Positions 36,274-44,407 of a stretch of 64,000 nucleotides of DNA are shown one piece after another. Position 1 is the stretch's first letter. Every line of letters starts with the position of its first letter. The notes under the pieces were generated by a model, which was not told where the DNA came from, ran no database searches, and saw only the letters and a list, made by a program, of their open reading frames with translations. The stretch lies in contig USAN01000004.1 of assembly GCA_900552645.1 (NCBI GenBank), forward strand, positions 124,001-188,000, read 5' to 3'. A program made the position numbers and the translations under genes. Source of the DNA: an uncultured Bacteroides sp. Lineage in GTDB: Bacteria; Bacteroidota; Bacteroidia; Bacteroidales; Bacteroidaceae.

Positions 36274-36858
36274 ATGAATAAAAAAGTAACGATCATTTTA
36301 GTTGCAGTCATTGCACTACTGGCAATTTGGGGTATAACCTCATATAACCGTCTAGTAAGCATGGAAGAAGGAGTAAATACTGTATGGAGTAATGTAGAGA
36401 ATCAGTATCAGCGCCGTGCAGATCTTATTCCAAATCTTGTCAATACAGTAAAAGGATATGCATCACACGAGAAATCTACATTCGAAGCTGTAGTAGAAGC
36501 ACGAAGCAAGGCCACACAAGTAAAGATTGATGCCGATAACCTTACTCCCGAGAAAATGCTTGCTTACCAGAAAGCCCAGGGAGAAGTAGGAGCTGCATTA
36601 AGTCGTTTATTGGCTCTAACTGAAGCTTATCCAGATTTGAAGGCAAATCAAAACTTCATTGAACTACAGGCTCAGCTAGAAGGTACAGAAAACAGAATAA
36701 GCGTAGAACGTAAGAAATTCAACGATACATCGAAAGAATACAATACCACAATACGTAATTTCCCTACCAATATCATATCAGGTATATGCGGTTTTGAAAA
36801 ACGCCCATATTTCCAAGCAGAAGCAGGAACTGATAAAGCTCCTAAAGTAGAATTCTAA
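36274..36858 (+). CDS. lemA: LemA family protein
   Basis: The 194-residue protein has an N-terminal membrane anchor (about residues 5-23) and the LemA core: YNRLVSMEEGVNTVWSNVE, QRRADLIPNLVNTVKGY and ENRISVERKKFNDT. It forms a long helical bundle facing outward. The function is not established. Its place after the TPM gene is the usual pairing. Confidence 0.95.
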   Translation: MNKKVTIILVAVIALLAIWGITSYNRLVSMEEGVNTVWSNVENQYQRRADLIPNLVNTVKGYASHEKSTFEAVVEARSKATQVKIDADNLTPEKMLAYQKAQGEVGAALSRLLALTEAYPDLKANQNFIELQAQLEGTENRISVERKKFNDTSKEYNTTIRNFPTNIISGICGFEKRPYFQAEAGTDKAPKVEF

Positions 36859-36935
36859 TTTTTTTTCATTTAGGTTCAACATTTTCTCTATTAAGAGCAT
36901 TATTCTATTATATAGACCATAAAATCAAAGTTAAT

Positions 36936-38012
36936 ATGTTCAATTCATTTGGTAATATTTTCAGATTGACAACCTTCGGTGAATCTCACGGAGCAGGTGT
37001 AGGAGGAGTTATTGACGGTTTTCCTGCCGGTATTGATATTGATATGGCTTTTATTCAGAAAGAGCTAGACAGACGCCGTCCGGGACAATCTTTAATTACT
37101 ACCAGCCGCAAGGAAGGCGATAAGGTAGAATTTCTATCGGGAGTATTCGATGGAAAATCTACAGGATGTCCTATAGGATTCATAGTATGGAATCAAAATC
37201 AACACTCTTCCGATTATGATAACATAAGAAATATATATCGTCCTTCGCATGCCGATTATACTTACATGCAGAAATACGGAATACGCGATCATCGCGGAGG
37301 TGGCCGTTCTTCGGCTCGCGAAACTATTTCCAGAGTTGTAGGAGGTGCTTTGGCAAAGATAGCTCTACGTCAACTTGGAATAGAGGTAACCGCATATACA
37401 TCACAAGTTGGAAATATCCAACTTGACAAGGATTACAAACATTATGATCTTGATCTTATCGAGAGCAATGATGTGCGCTGTCCTGATACCGAAAAAGCAA
37501 AAGAGATGGCAGACTTCATACTAAAAATAAAAGGAGAAGGAGATACTATTGGTGGAGTAGTAAGTTGTATTATAAAAGGATGTCCCATAGGTTTGGGACA
37601 ACCCGTATTTGGAAAACTACATGCAGCTCTTGGGAATGCCATGTTAAGCATAAATGCAGTAAAAGGTTTTGAATATGGACAAGGGTTTAACTCGATGGAG
37701 TTGAAAGGAAGCGAACAGAACGATGTATTCTATAACAATAACGGATCTGTAGAAACTCGTACTAACTATTCGGGTGGAATACAGGGAGGCATAAGTAATG
37801 GTGAAGATATCTATTTCAAGGTTGCATTCAAGCCAGTGGCAACTGTCCTGATGGAACAGCATACCGTAAACATTGACGGAATAGATACAACAATGAAAGC
37901 TAAGGGACGTCATGATCCATGTGTACTTCCCCGAGCTGTACCTATAGTAGAGGCCATGGCTGCCATGACGATACTTGACTATTATCTTATAGACCGTACT
38001 ACGCAATTATAA
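36936..38012 (+). CDS. aroC: Chorismate synthase
   Basis: The 358-residue FMN-dependent enzyme makes chorismate from EPSP, the last shikimate step. It shows the signatures FRLTTFGESHGAGVGGV (residues about 9-25), RRPGQSLITTSRKEGDKV, and DHRGGGRSSARETISRVVGG (about 116-135). It is near aroE but 2.5 kb downstream, with hydrolase, TPM and lemA genes between. A terminator follows at once. Confidence 0.97.
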   Translation: MFNSFGNIFRLTTFGESHGAGVGGVIDGFPAGIDIDMAFIQKELDRRRPGQSLITTSRKEGDKVEFLSGVFDGKSTGCPIGFIVWNQNQHSSDYDNIRNIYRPSHADYTYMQKYGIRDHRGGGRSSARETISRVVGGALAKIALRQLGIEVTAYTSQVGNIQLDKDYKHYDLDLIESNDVRCPDTEKAKEMADFILKIKGEGDTIGGVVSCIIKGCPIGLGQPVFGKLHAALGNAMLSINAVKGFEYGQGFNSMELKGSEQNDVFYNNNGSVETRTNYSGGIQGGISNGEDIYFKVAFKPVATVLMEQHTVNIDGIDTTMKAKGRHDPCVLPRAVPIVEAMAAMTILDYYLIDRTTQL

Positions 38013-38019
38013 CTTTACA

Positions 38020-38052
38020 AAACGCTTGTATTTCTTTACAAGCGTTTTTTTA
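38020..38052 (+). terminator. Terminator of aroC
   Basis: AAACGCTTGTA (38020-38030) pairs perfectly with TACAAGCGTTT (38037-38047), followed by T residues. Confidence 0.9.
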
Positions 38053-38083
38053 TTATCTTTATCCCATATAAAACAATTATCTT

Positions 38084-39442
38084 ATGGAAATAAAGCAATA
38101 TATAAAGGAAAACGAGCAGCGTTTTATGGACGAACTCTTTTCATTAATAAGAATACCTAGCATTAGCGCACTTCCCGAAAATAAGGACGATATGTTGGCA
38201 TGTGCAATCAGGTGGAAAGATTTACTTATTCAATCAGGAGTAGATGAAGCAATAGTAATGCCATCTGAAGGAAATCCTATAGTATATGCACATAAGCATG
38301 TTAGTAATGATGCTCCAACAGTATTGATATATGCCCATTACGATGTGATGCCTGCCGAGCCTCTAGATTTATGGAAGAGCGCTCCATTCGAACCGGAAAT
38401 TCGCGACGGACATATATGGGCGCGAGGAGCCGATGATGATAAGGGTCAGTCTATGATCCAAGTAAAAGCATTCGAGTATCTTGTAAAGAACAATCTTCTT
38501 ACACATAACGTAAAGTTCATATTCGAAGGCGAGGAAGAGATAGGATCACCCAGTCTGATAAATTTCATAAAAAATCACAAAGAACTGCTTAAGTCGGATG
38601 TTATATTAGTATCGGATACAAGTATGCTTGGTGCAGATATGCCTTCGCTTACAACCGGACTTCGCGGGCTGGCTTACTGGGAAATAGAAGTTACCGGACC
38701 TAACCGTGATCTTCATTCCGGTCATTTTGGAGGAGCAGTAGCCAATCCTATAAATACTTTATGCTCCATACTTGCAAAGGTAATTGATGAAGATGGACGC
38801 ATAACAGTACCACATTTTTATGACGCAGTAGAGGAAGTTCCTCAAGAAGAACGCGATATGATTGCGCATATTCCTTTCGATGAAAATAAATATATGGAAG
38901 CGATAGGAGTTAAATCACTTAAGGGAGAAAAAGGATACTCTACTCTTGAAAGAAACAGCTGTCGTCCATCGTTCGACGTATGTGGAATATGGGGAGGTTA
39001 TACAGGCGAAGGTTCAAAGACTGTACTTCCGTCAAAAGCCTATGCCAAGGTATCGTGTCGTTTAGTACCACATCAGCAACATGAAATAATATCTCAGCTT
39101 TTCATTGATTACATAAACAGTATTGCTCCAAACTATGTAAACGTCAAGGTTACTCCTATGCATGGAGGAGAAGGATATGTTTGTCCCATATCACATCCGG
39201 CATACAAAGCAGCTGCAATTGGCTTTGAGAAAGCATTCGGAAAGAAGCCTCTGGCAGTAAGACGCGGTGGAAGCATACCAATAATAAGCGATTTCGAGAA
39301 AATATTAGGAGTAAAAACCATACTTATGGGATTTGGACTTGAAAGCGATGCTATACATTCACCTAACGAGAATTTCTCGCTTGATATATTCCGCAAGGGA
39401 ATTGAAGCTGTAGTAGAATTTCATCGTGAACTAAAAATGTAA
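38084..39442 (+). CDS. M20-family dipeptidase
   Basis: The 452-residue zinc peptidase matches the M20 (ArgE/DapE/CPG2) family. YAHYDVMPAEP (His near residue 86) and WARGADDDKGQ (Asp near 119) provide the first metal-ligand region, FEGEEEIGSP (near 147) the catalytic Glu, and a late SDFEKIL and DAIHSPNE segment the remaining ligands. It should cleave dipeptides or similar amides in the cytosol; no signal peptide is seen. It is transcribed alone after the aroC terminator. Confidence 0.93.
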   Translation: MEIKQYIKENEQRFMDELFSLIRIPSISALPENKDDMLACAIRWKDLLIQSGVDEAIVMPSEGNPIVYAHKHVSNDAPTVLIYAHYDVMPAEPLDLWKSAPFEPEIRDGHIWARGADDDKGQSMIQVKAFEYLVKNNLLTHNVKFIFEGEEEIGSPSLINFIKNHKELLKSDVILVSDTSMLGADMPSLTTGLRGLAYWEIEVTGPNRDLHSGHFGGAVANPINTLCSILAKVIDEDGRITVPHFYDAVEEVPQEERDMIAHIPFDENKYMEAIGVKSLKGEKGYSTLERNSCRPSFDVCGIWGGYTGEGSKTVLPSKAYAKVSCRLVPHQQHEIISQLFIDYINSIAPNYVNVKVTPMHGGEGYVCPISHPAYKAAAIGFEKAFGKKPLAVRRGGSIPIISDFEKILGVKTILMGFGLESDAIHSPNENFSLDIFRKGIEAVVEFHRELKM

Positions 39443-39477
39443 CGTAATACAGTATAAAAACAAAAGTTTGTCTAATC

Positions 39478-39509
39478 AGTATATAAATTACAATATGAAT
39501 TTATATACT
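39478..39509. repeat. Inverted repeat downstream of the M20 gene
   Basis: AGTATATAAATT (39478-39489) and AATTTATATACT (39498-39509) form a perfect 12-bp AT-rich hairpin before the larger terminator. Confidence 0.5.
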
Positions 39510-39534
39510 ATAAGCAATAACTTTCCTGAAAAGA

Positions 39535-39583
39535 AAAAAGTACCATTTTAGGCCCCGAAATATAGGCCAAAATGGTACTTTTT
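39535..39583. terminator. Bidirectional terminator
   Basis: AAAAAGTACCATTTT (39535-39549) pairs with AAAATGGTACTTTTT (39569-39583), with a GGCC/GGCC inner stem, between convergent genes. Confidence 0.9.
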
Positions 39584-39691
39584 ATTTATGTAGTTACAAA
39601 CTGCAACTTCTACTAACTCTATTTTACCTGTTAGACAGGCTCTTCTCTTGTATTCATAACACTTAATGCGTTCTCTTATCAAACAATAACT

Positions 39692-40714
39692 TTAATCTCT
39701 GTCTTTATCAGAAGATGACCGTTCTCTCTTTGCCGAACGTTTTCCATTATCATTATCATTGCCACGACTCTCACTTACTTCTTTACGACTTTTGTCATTC
39801 TTTCTGTTTTCGTATCTAGTCGAGCTGTTTCGTCCATTGCTATATTCTTTAGAAGAATAAGATGGACGTCCACTTCCCGAAGGACGTGATGAATTACCAT
39901 TGCCATTAGGGCGGGTTTCCGGAACTGGACGGCTATTATTTCCTGGACGACCACTATTTTCCGGACGACCATTTCCATTGTTTGGCCTAGAGTTATTGCC
40001 TGGACGATTACCATTACCCGGACGGCCCATTTCCGGACGATTACCATTATTTGGACGAGTATTTGTATTTGGACGCGTGGTTGTATTTGGACGCGTGGTT
40101 GTATTTGGACGTACAGGAACTCCAAAATCATTGTGACGATGAGAGTCATATCTCTTATCATTCCTTATAGAGCAAAATCCATCAAACCTATCATGATGAT
40201 TATATCTCTTGTTCCATCTTGACTTATAAAAGCTTATATTGTTGAAATGCTTTCTATAGTGTCCTCCACAGTAAGAAGAATAGTGATGAGGTTTACCAAA
40301 ATAGAAGAAATTTATATTAGTATATATATTATATATTCTGAATGACCAACTACTGTTTACAGTATATATAGGGCGGAAAAAATATTCAGCACCCATAAAT
40401 CTTCTATACTGACTTCCAGACAAGATCCATCGTAAATCATCGTTACGGATATCAAGAAAATCATAATATTTGTCAAGAGCATATTCGCTTCCTCTTGCCA
40501 CATCATCCATAATATATCTTACGTTATTTACAAAGTCATAGTTTATTTCGTATACATCATCATACTGATTCTGGGTAAGTTTAAGTTCATATGCCATTCT
40601 ATCCGTAAGGAATCTGGTATTTTTTCTTACCTTGCTCATGCTCATTGCTCCCATTGCAGGGATTGTTATGCCCAGCATCACAATCATCATCAATATAGTA
40701 GTCAGCTTCTTCAT
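39692..40714 (-). CDS. Secreted Arg/Asn/Gly-rich protein of unknown function
   Basis: The 340-residue product has a signal peptide (about 1-23), a folded-looking N-terminal part rich in Tyr and Phe (about 25-190) and a low-complexity tail of about 150 residues with RPNTTT-type repeats, then Asn/Gly/Arg/Ser stretches and a charged Lys/Arg/Asp end. I do not recognise a named family. The N-terminal part with KLTQNQYDDVYEINYDF resembles Bacteroidales envelope proteins that sense or bind at the surface, but this is weak. A -7 box (reverse-strand TATTTTTG, 40754-40747) precedes it. The tail would be highly basic and may bind acidic polymers. Confidence 0.7.
   Translation of the reverse strand: MKKLTTILMMIVMLGITIPAMGAMSMSKVRKNTRFLTDRMAYELKLTQNQYDDVYEINYDFVNNVRYIMDDVARGSEYALDKYYDFLDIRNDDLRWILSGSQYRRFMGAEYFFRPIYTVNSSWSFRIYNIYTNINFFYFGKPHHYSSYCGGHYRKHFNNISFYKSRWNKRYNHHDRFDGFCSIRNDKRYDSHRHNDFGVPVRPNTTTRPNTTTRPNTNTRPNNGNRPEMGRPGNGNRPGNNSRPNNGNGRPENSGRPGNNSRPVPETRPNGNGNSSRPSGSGRPSYSSKEYSNGRNSSTRYENRKNDKSRKEVSESRGNDNDNGKRSAKRERSSSDKDRD
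40067..40113. repeat. 18-bp tandem repeat inside a coding region
   Basis: Two nearly identical 18-base units, with a diverged third, encode RPNTTT-type hexapeptides in the tail of the Arg/Asn-rich protein. Confidence 0.7.
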
Positions 40715-40841
40715 AATTGTAATTATTAGTTATTATTATTATGATACAAAAATAGGGAGAATCTCTTCTCCCTACAATTTATTTTTCCTATAATTAGATA
40801 GGGGAATTCCTAAATTTGTTAGGGGAATTCCTTGTTTGATA

Positions 40842-41675
40842 CTAAACTAATTTCAAACCTTCTTCACTTATTACTATAAGATGTTTCTTGTATAAGTCTC
40901 CAACAGCCTTCTTAAATGTCTTCTTGCTTACTCCAAATATAGCATATATATCTTCCGGATTTGACTTGTCATTAAGTTTTGTCTCTCCTCCATTATCCTT
41001 AAGATACTGAAGAAGCACATTAGCAAAATCTTCTACCTGCTTCAATCCCACTTTCTGCAGTGTTATATCAAGCTTTCCATCTTCGCGTACATGCTTTACA
41101 TATCCTTTTAGTCTATCTCCGGTAGTAAGTGGCTGGAATATTTCATTGTCATAAACCAATCCACCAAACTTATTGTCTACTATAACCTTGAATCCTAGAT
41201 CAGTCTTCTGCCACACCAATAATTCTACCTCATCACCATCCTTATATGTAGGCAACTCTTTAGAAAGATATTTTTCTACCTTTGCAGTCCCCATAATTCT
41301 ATAACTTTCATCATCAATCATGGCATAAATTATATAGCTTCTTCCCTTTTCCATCTTCATTTTCTGTTCTCGAAAAGGCACAAATAAATCCTTCATCAAT
41401 CCCCAGTCAAGAAAAGCACCATATTCATTTACCCAAGCTACTTCAAGAAATGCAAATTCGCCTACCTGAACCAGAGGCTGTAATGTAGTAGCTATAATAC
41501 GCTCCTCTATGTCTAGATATATGAACACATTAAGCATGTCGCCCGGTTTAGTACCTTCCGGAACATATCTAGCAGGTAAAAGGATTTCTCCCTCCTCACC
41601 TCCTTCAAGATAAACTCCGAAATCTACTTCCTTAACAACCTCCAGCTGATTATATTTTCCTAATTCTACTTTCAT
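40842..41675 (-). CDS. CvfB-like S1 RNA-binding protein
   Basis: The 277-residue protein matches the CvfB family: several S1-type OB folds followed by a C-terminal winged helix. The first three-quarters hold beta-rich repeats with KEVDFGVYLEGGEEGEILLP (residues 14-33) and VAWVNEYGAFLDWGLMKDLF (about 78-97); the third fold contains GYVKHVREDGKLDITLQ, and the end (IYAIFGVSKKTFKKAVGDLYKK) looks like a winged helix. It is likely an RNA-binding regulator; the target is unknown. A -7 box TATCTTTG (reverse strand, 41700-41693) precedes it. Confidence 0.88.
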   Translation of the reverse strand: MKVELGKYNQLEVVKEVDFGVYLEGGEEGEILLPARYVPEGTKPGDMLNVFIYLDIEERIIATTLQPLVQVGEFAFLEVAWVNEYGAFLDWGLMKDLFVPFREQKMKMEKGRSYIIYAMIDDESYRIMGTAKVEKYLSKELPTYKDGDEVELLVWQKTDLGFKVIVDNKFGGLVYDNEIFQPLTTGDRLKGYVKHVREDGKLDITLQKVGLKQVEDFANVLLQYLKDNGGETKLNDKSNPEDIYAIFGVSKKTFKKAVGDLYKKHLIVISEEGLKLV

Positions 41676-41692
41676 ATCTATGTATTTTTTAT

Positions 41693-41700
41693 CAAAGATA
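41693..41700 (-). promoter_or_regulatory. -7 box of the CvfB-like gene
   Basis: Reverse-strand TATCTTTG, 18 bases before the start codon. Confidence 0.5.
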
Positions 41701-41790
41701 AATAAAAAGAGTATCTTTATCTATTAATTAACAAATAAACTATATAATAGTTATTCTAGACATACAAGAATTAATACTAATAAATAAAAT

Positions 41791-42000
41791 ATGAAAACCG
41801 TTATTCTTACAATTTGTTCAAACACAATTCATGCTCATATAATTCAGGGACTGCTTGAGAATGAGAATATCCCTTCTATTCTACATAATGATATATCATC
41901 TTCTATGTTACCATATTCGGCAGGAGGAGGTGTAGCAATTCTTGTATACGAGAGAGATTATGATAAAGCGCGCAAAATTTACGAGGCAACTAATTTATAG
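41791..42000 (+). CDS. Small DUF2007-type protein
   Basis: The 69-residue protein matches the DUF2007 (putative signal-transducing) family: an N-terminal ferredoxin-like half with HAHIIQGLLENENIPSILHND, a SAGGGVAILVYERDYDKAR segment and a final helix. No membrane segment or Cys cluster is present. Function unknown. It is followed 56 bases later by the FimB/Mfa2-like gene in the same direction. Confidence 0.78.
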   Translation: MKTVILTICSNTIHAHIIQGLLENENIPSILHNDISSSMLPYSAGGGVAILVYERDYDKARKIYEATNL

Positions 42001-42056
42001 ATAAATAGATATAAACTTTTTCATCAATACAATGTTCAAGACAAAAAAGGTTAGAG

Positions 42057-43007
42057 ATGAAAAAGATTTTGTTTATTACACTCCTTGCACTATTTTGCAT
42101 AGGTTGTAGTTCGGCAAACGATGATGAATGTAATGGAAAAATCGTTACTGTTCATTCCATATTTACCATGATAGATTCTCTATCCGATTACACAGGCCCT
42201 ATAGAAGTATATCCATGTATTACAGGTACCTATATATATAAAGGTAATTATACATCTACCGCTGCACAAAGTGCCATTCCTGCATACTATTACATATCAA
42301 ATGGCATAGGTAAGGCTACTAATTATCCCTTACGTGAACCTATTGGGAAATATACTCTTATTTACTGGGGTTATCCTAACTGGAAAGAAGAAGTTTTAAG
42401 ACTTTCTAATGTAAGAACTCCTGAGATTATATTAGATAGTGATATGAGTAATATAAACTTTTCTTTGCTCAACACATCGGTAAGCGATACATTGTACCAC
42501 CCTGTATACGATATGGTGGTTGCATGCCAAACTCTTAATATAGATACCGACAACCTGAGTGCTAATTTCCAGCGTGCTACAGCCGGAATAAACGTATCGG
42601 TAATCAATAGTGACAATACAGCATTCAGTTCCACTATAGACTCTATGTGGGTATATATAGGAGGAATAAACTATCAGATAAATTTTGCTACCGGATTGCC
42701 TACCAACAACTCATACAAAACTGTAGTAAAAAGTCTGTCACCAAACTCAGTCCGTACACATTTTCTTACCGATTCTACATATGTATTTCCATCAACTTCC
42801 AATCCTCCGCTTCAACTATTCGTAAAAATGAGAACAGGCACCGTAAAGAAATTCAAAACATATCTTACCAACCAACTTGAAGCCGGAACGTTTACTACGC
42901 TTGTAATCTACCTTAATAGCTTAATGATTGAGAAGAACAATACATGTACACTTACCATAGATTCATGGATTGAACAGCAGGACAGCATTACATTTCCGGT
43001 AATATAA
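42057..43007 (+). CDS. FimB/Mfa2-like fimbrial-type lipoprotein
   Basis: The 316-residue protein has a lipoprotein signal (LFCIGCSS, Cys17). Its body is beta-rich and resembles FimB/Mfa2-family proteins, which anchor type V fimbriae: the first domain includes the LNIDTDNLSANFQRATAGINVSV segment that is typical at the domain boundary. No fimbrillin stalk gene lies nearby, so it may be an orphan lipoprotein. Its last 20 bases overlap the end of the leftward ABC transporter gene. Assignment is from pattern only and moderate. Confidence 0.6.
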   Translation: MKKILFITLLALFCIGCSSANDDECNGKIVTVHSIFTMIDSLSDYTGPIEVYPCITGTYIYKGNYTSTAAQSAIPAYYYISNGIGKATNYPLREPIGKYTLIYWGYPNWKEEVLRLSNVRTPEIILDSDMSNINFSLLNTSVSDTLYHPVYDMVVACQTLNIDTDNLSANFQRATAGINVSVINSDNTAFSSTIDSMWVYIGGINYQINFATGLPTNNSYKTVVKSLSPNSVRTHFLTDSTYVFPSTSNPPLQLFVKMRTGTVKKFKTYLTNQLEAGTFTTLVIYLNSLMIEKNNTCTLTIDSWIEQQDSITFPVI

Positions 43008-43683
43008 CTTCATCTACCGCTATCGATTCTTCTCGCAATATTCTTCCATCTATCATATGAATGGTTCTATCTGTAAGCGAAGCAAGATTCTCATCATGAG
43101 TCACTATAATAAAAGTTTGATTGAGTTTATTTCTAAGATCAAAAAAAAGCTGATGAAGCTCTTCTTTGTTTTTAGTATCAAGACTTCCCGATGGTTCGTC
43201 GGCCAGAATTACAGCAGGATTATTTATAAGCGCGCGTCCAACAGCCACTCTCTGCTTCTCACCTCCCGAAAGTTCGGCAGGCTTATGGGTAGCACGGTCG
43301 GCCAGTCCCAGAAATTCAAGTATTTCCATAGCCTTAGCCTTGGCTTCTTTCCATGAAGTTCCACCTATCAGAGCCGGAATCATTATATTTTCGATAGCAG
43401 TAAACTCGGGCAGAAGCTGATGAAATTGGAAGACAAAACCTATGTTCTTATTCCTGAACGTAGATAAATCTTTCTCTTTCAATCGGTTTACATTAGTGTT
43501 GTCTATAATGACGCTTCCAGTATCGGGCTTATCCAACGTACCCATTATCTGCAGTAAAGTAGTCTTTCCTGCACCACTCGGTCCTACTATACTAACTATC
43601 TCTCCCTTCTGTATAGTTAGATCTATACCTTTCAGCACCTGTAAAGAGCCAAAACTCTTTGTTATACCCTTCAGTTCTATCAT
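42988..43683 (-). CDS. lolD: LolD-like ABC transporter ATP-binding protein
   Basis: The 231-residue ATPase shows Walker A GPSGAGKTT (residues 34-42), the ABC signature LSGGEKQRVAVGRAL, Walker B VILADEP and a switch His in IIVTHDENLAS. Sequence style fits the LolD/MacB subgroup, which powers lipoprotein release or efflux with an FtsX-like permease. No permease gene is adjacent; it is the last gene of a leftward run with tcdA (1 base upstream) and the antiporter. It converges on the FimB-like gene with a 20-base overlap. Confidence 0.88.
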   Translation of the reverse strand: MIELKGITKSFGSLQVLKGIDLTIQKGEIVSIVGPSGAGKTTLLQIMGTLDKPDTGSVIIDNTNVNRLKEKDLSTFRNKNIGFVFQFHQLLPEFTAIENIMIPALIGGTSWKEAKAKAMEILEFLGLADRATHKPAELSGGEKQRVAVGRALINNPAVILADEPSGSLDTKNKEELHQLFFDLRNKLNQTFIIVTHDENLASLTDRTIHMIDGRILREESIAVDEVILPEM

Positions 43684-43684
43684 A

Positions 43685-44407
43685 TCATAGTTTCTTTATT
43701 ACATATTCTGCAAGAAAACATCCAAATACCGCTGGCATGTAACTTATAGTTCCACATGTAGATTTCTTATTCTTCTCTTCTACCAGTACCACCGCATTTG
43801 GATTAGCCTGTTCGGTGCTGAACACTACCGGCAATTTTCTCTTCATGCCCATTTTCTGTAGTCTTTTTCGCACCGCCTTGCTCAAGCCACAATGATAGGT
43901 TTCCCATATATCGGCAAACTTTATCTGAGTTATATCCGATTTTGCACCAGCTCCCATGCTACTTACTATCTTAATATGTCTTTTCAGACATTCATATATA
44001 AGATGACATTTAGGTGCAACAGTATCTATCGCATCGACTACGAAGTCGAATTTGTCACTTTCAAGAAGTTCTGGTATAGCCTCGTCTTTAATATATATTT
44101 CCTTAACGTTCAGTTTCAAGTCAGGATTTATATCCTTCAGTCGGCCTGCAAGTACATTAACCTTAGGCATTCCTATATTAGAATGTAGCGCCGCAATCTG
44201 TCGGTTTATATTAGAAGGCTGTACGGTATCGGCATCCACTATAGTCATTTTACCTACTCCTGCTCTACATATCATTTCGGCAGCATAGCCACCCACTCCC
44301 CCAACTCCTACTATAAGTACATTCGAGTTGCGCAATCTGTTCATCTTCTCGGTACCAAATAATAATTCGGTACGCTCCTGCCATTCGTTATCAGTTACGT
44401 TCATCAT
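43685..44407 (-). CDS. tcdA: tRNA threonylcarbamoyladenosine dehydratase
   Basis: The 240-residue enzyme is an E1-like (ThiF/MoeB) ATPase that cyclises t6A37 in tRNA to ct6A. It has VGVGGVGGYAAEMICRAGVG (about residues 32-51), the metal and ATP residues DADTVQPSNINRQ, and DAIDTVAPKCHLIYEC. It starts WQERTELLFGTEKM, as TcdA proteins do. The ATG at 44407 overlaps the end of the antiporter gene by 17 bases, and its stop lies 1 base before the LolD-like start. Confidence 0.92.
   Translation of the reverse strand: MMNVTDNEWQERTELLFGTEKMNRLRNSNVLIVGVGGVGGYAAEMICRAGVGKMTIVDADTVQPSNINRQIAALHSNIGMPKVNVLAGRLKDINPDLKLNVKEIYIKDEAIPELLESDKFDFVVDAIDTVAPKCHLIYECLKRHIKIVSSMGAGAKSDITQIKFADIWETYHCGLSKAVRKRLQKMGMKRKLPVVFSTEQANPNAVVLVEEKNKKSTCGTISYMPAVFGCFLAEYVIKKL

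Noticed and set aside
39900..40136. Plus-strand open frame rich in Gly, Arg and Pro
   Set aside because: It is the antisense of the low-complexity tail of the leftward secreted protein.
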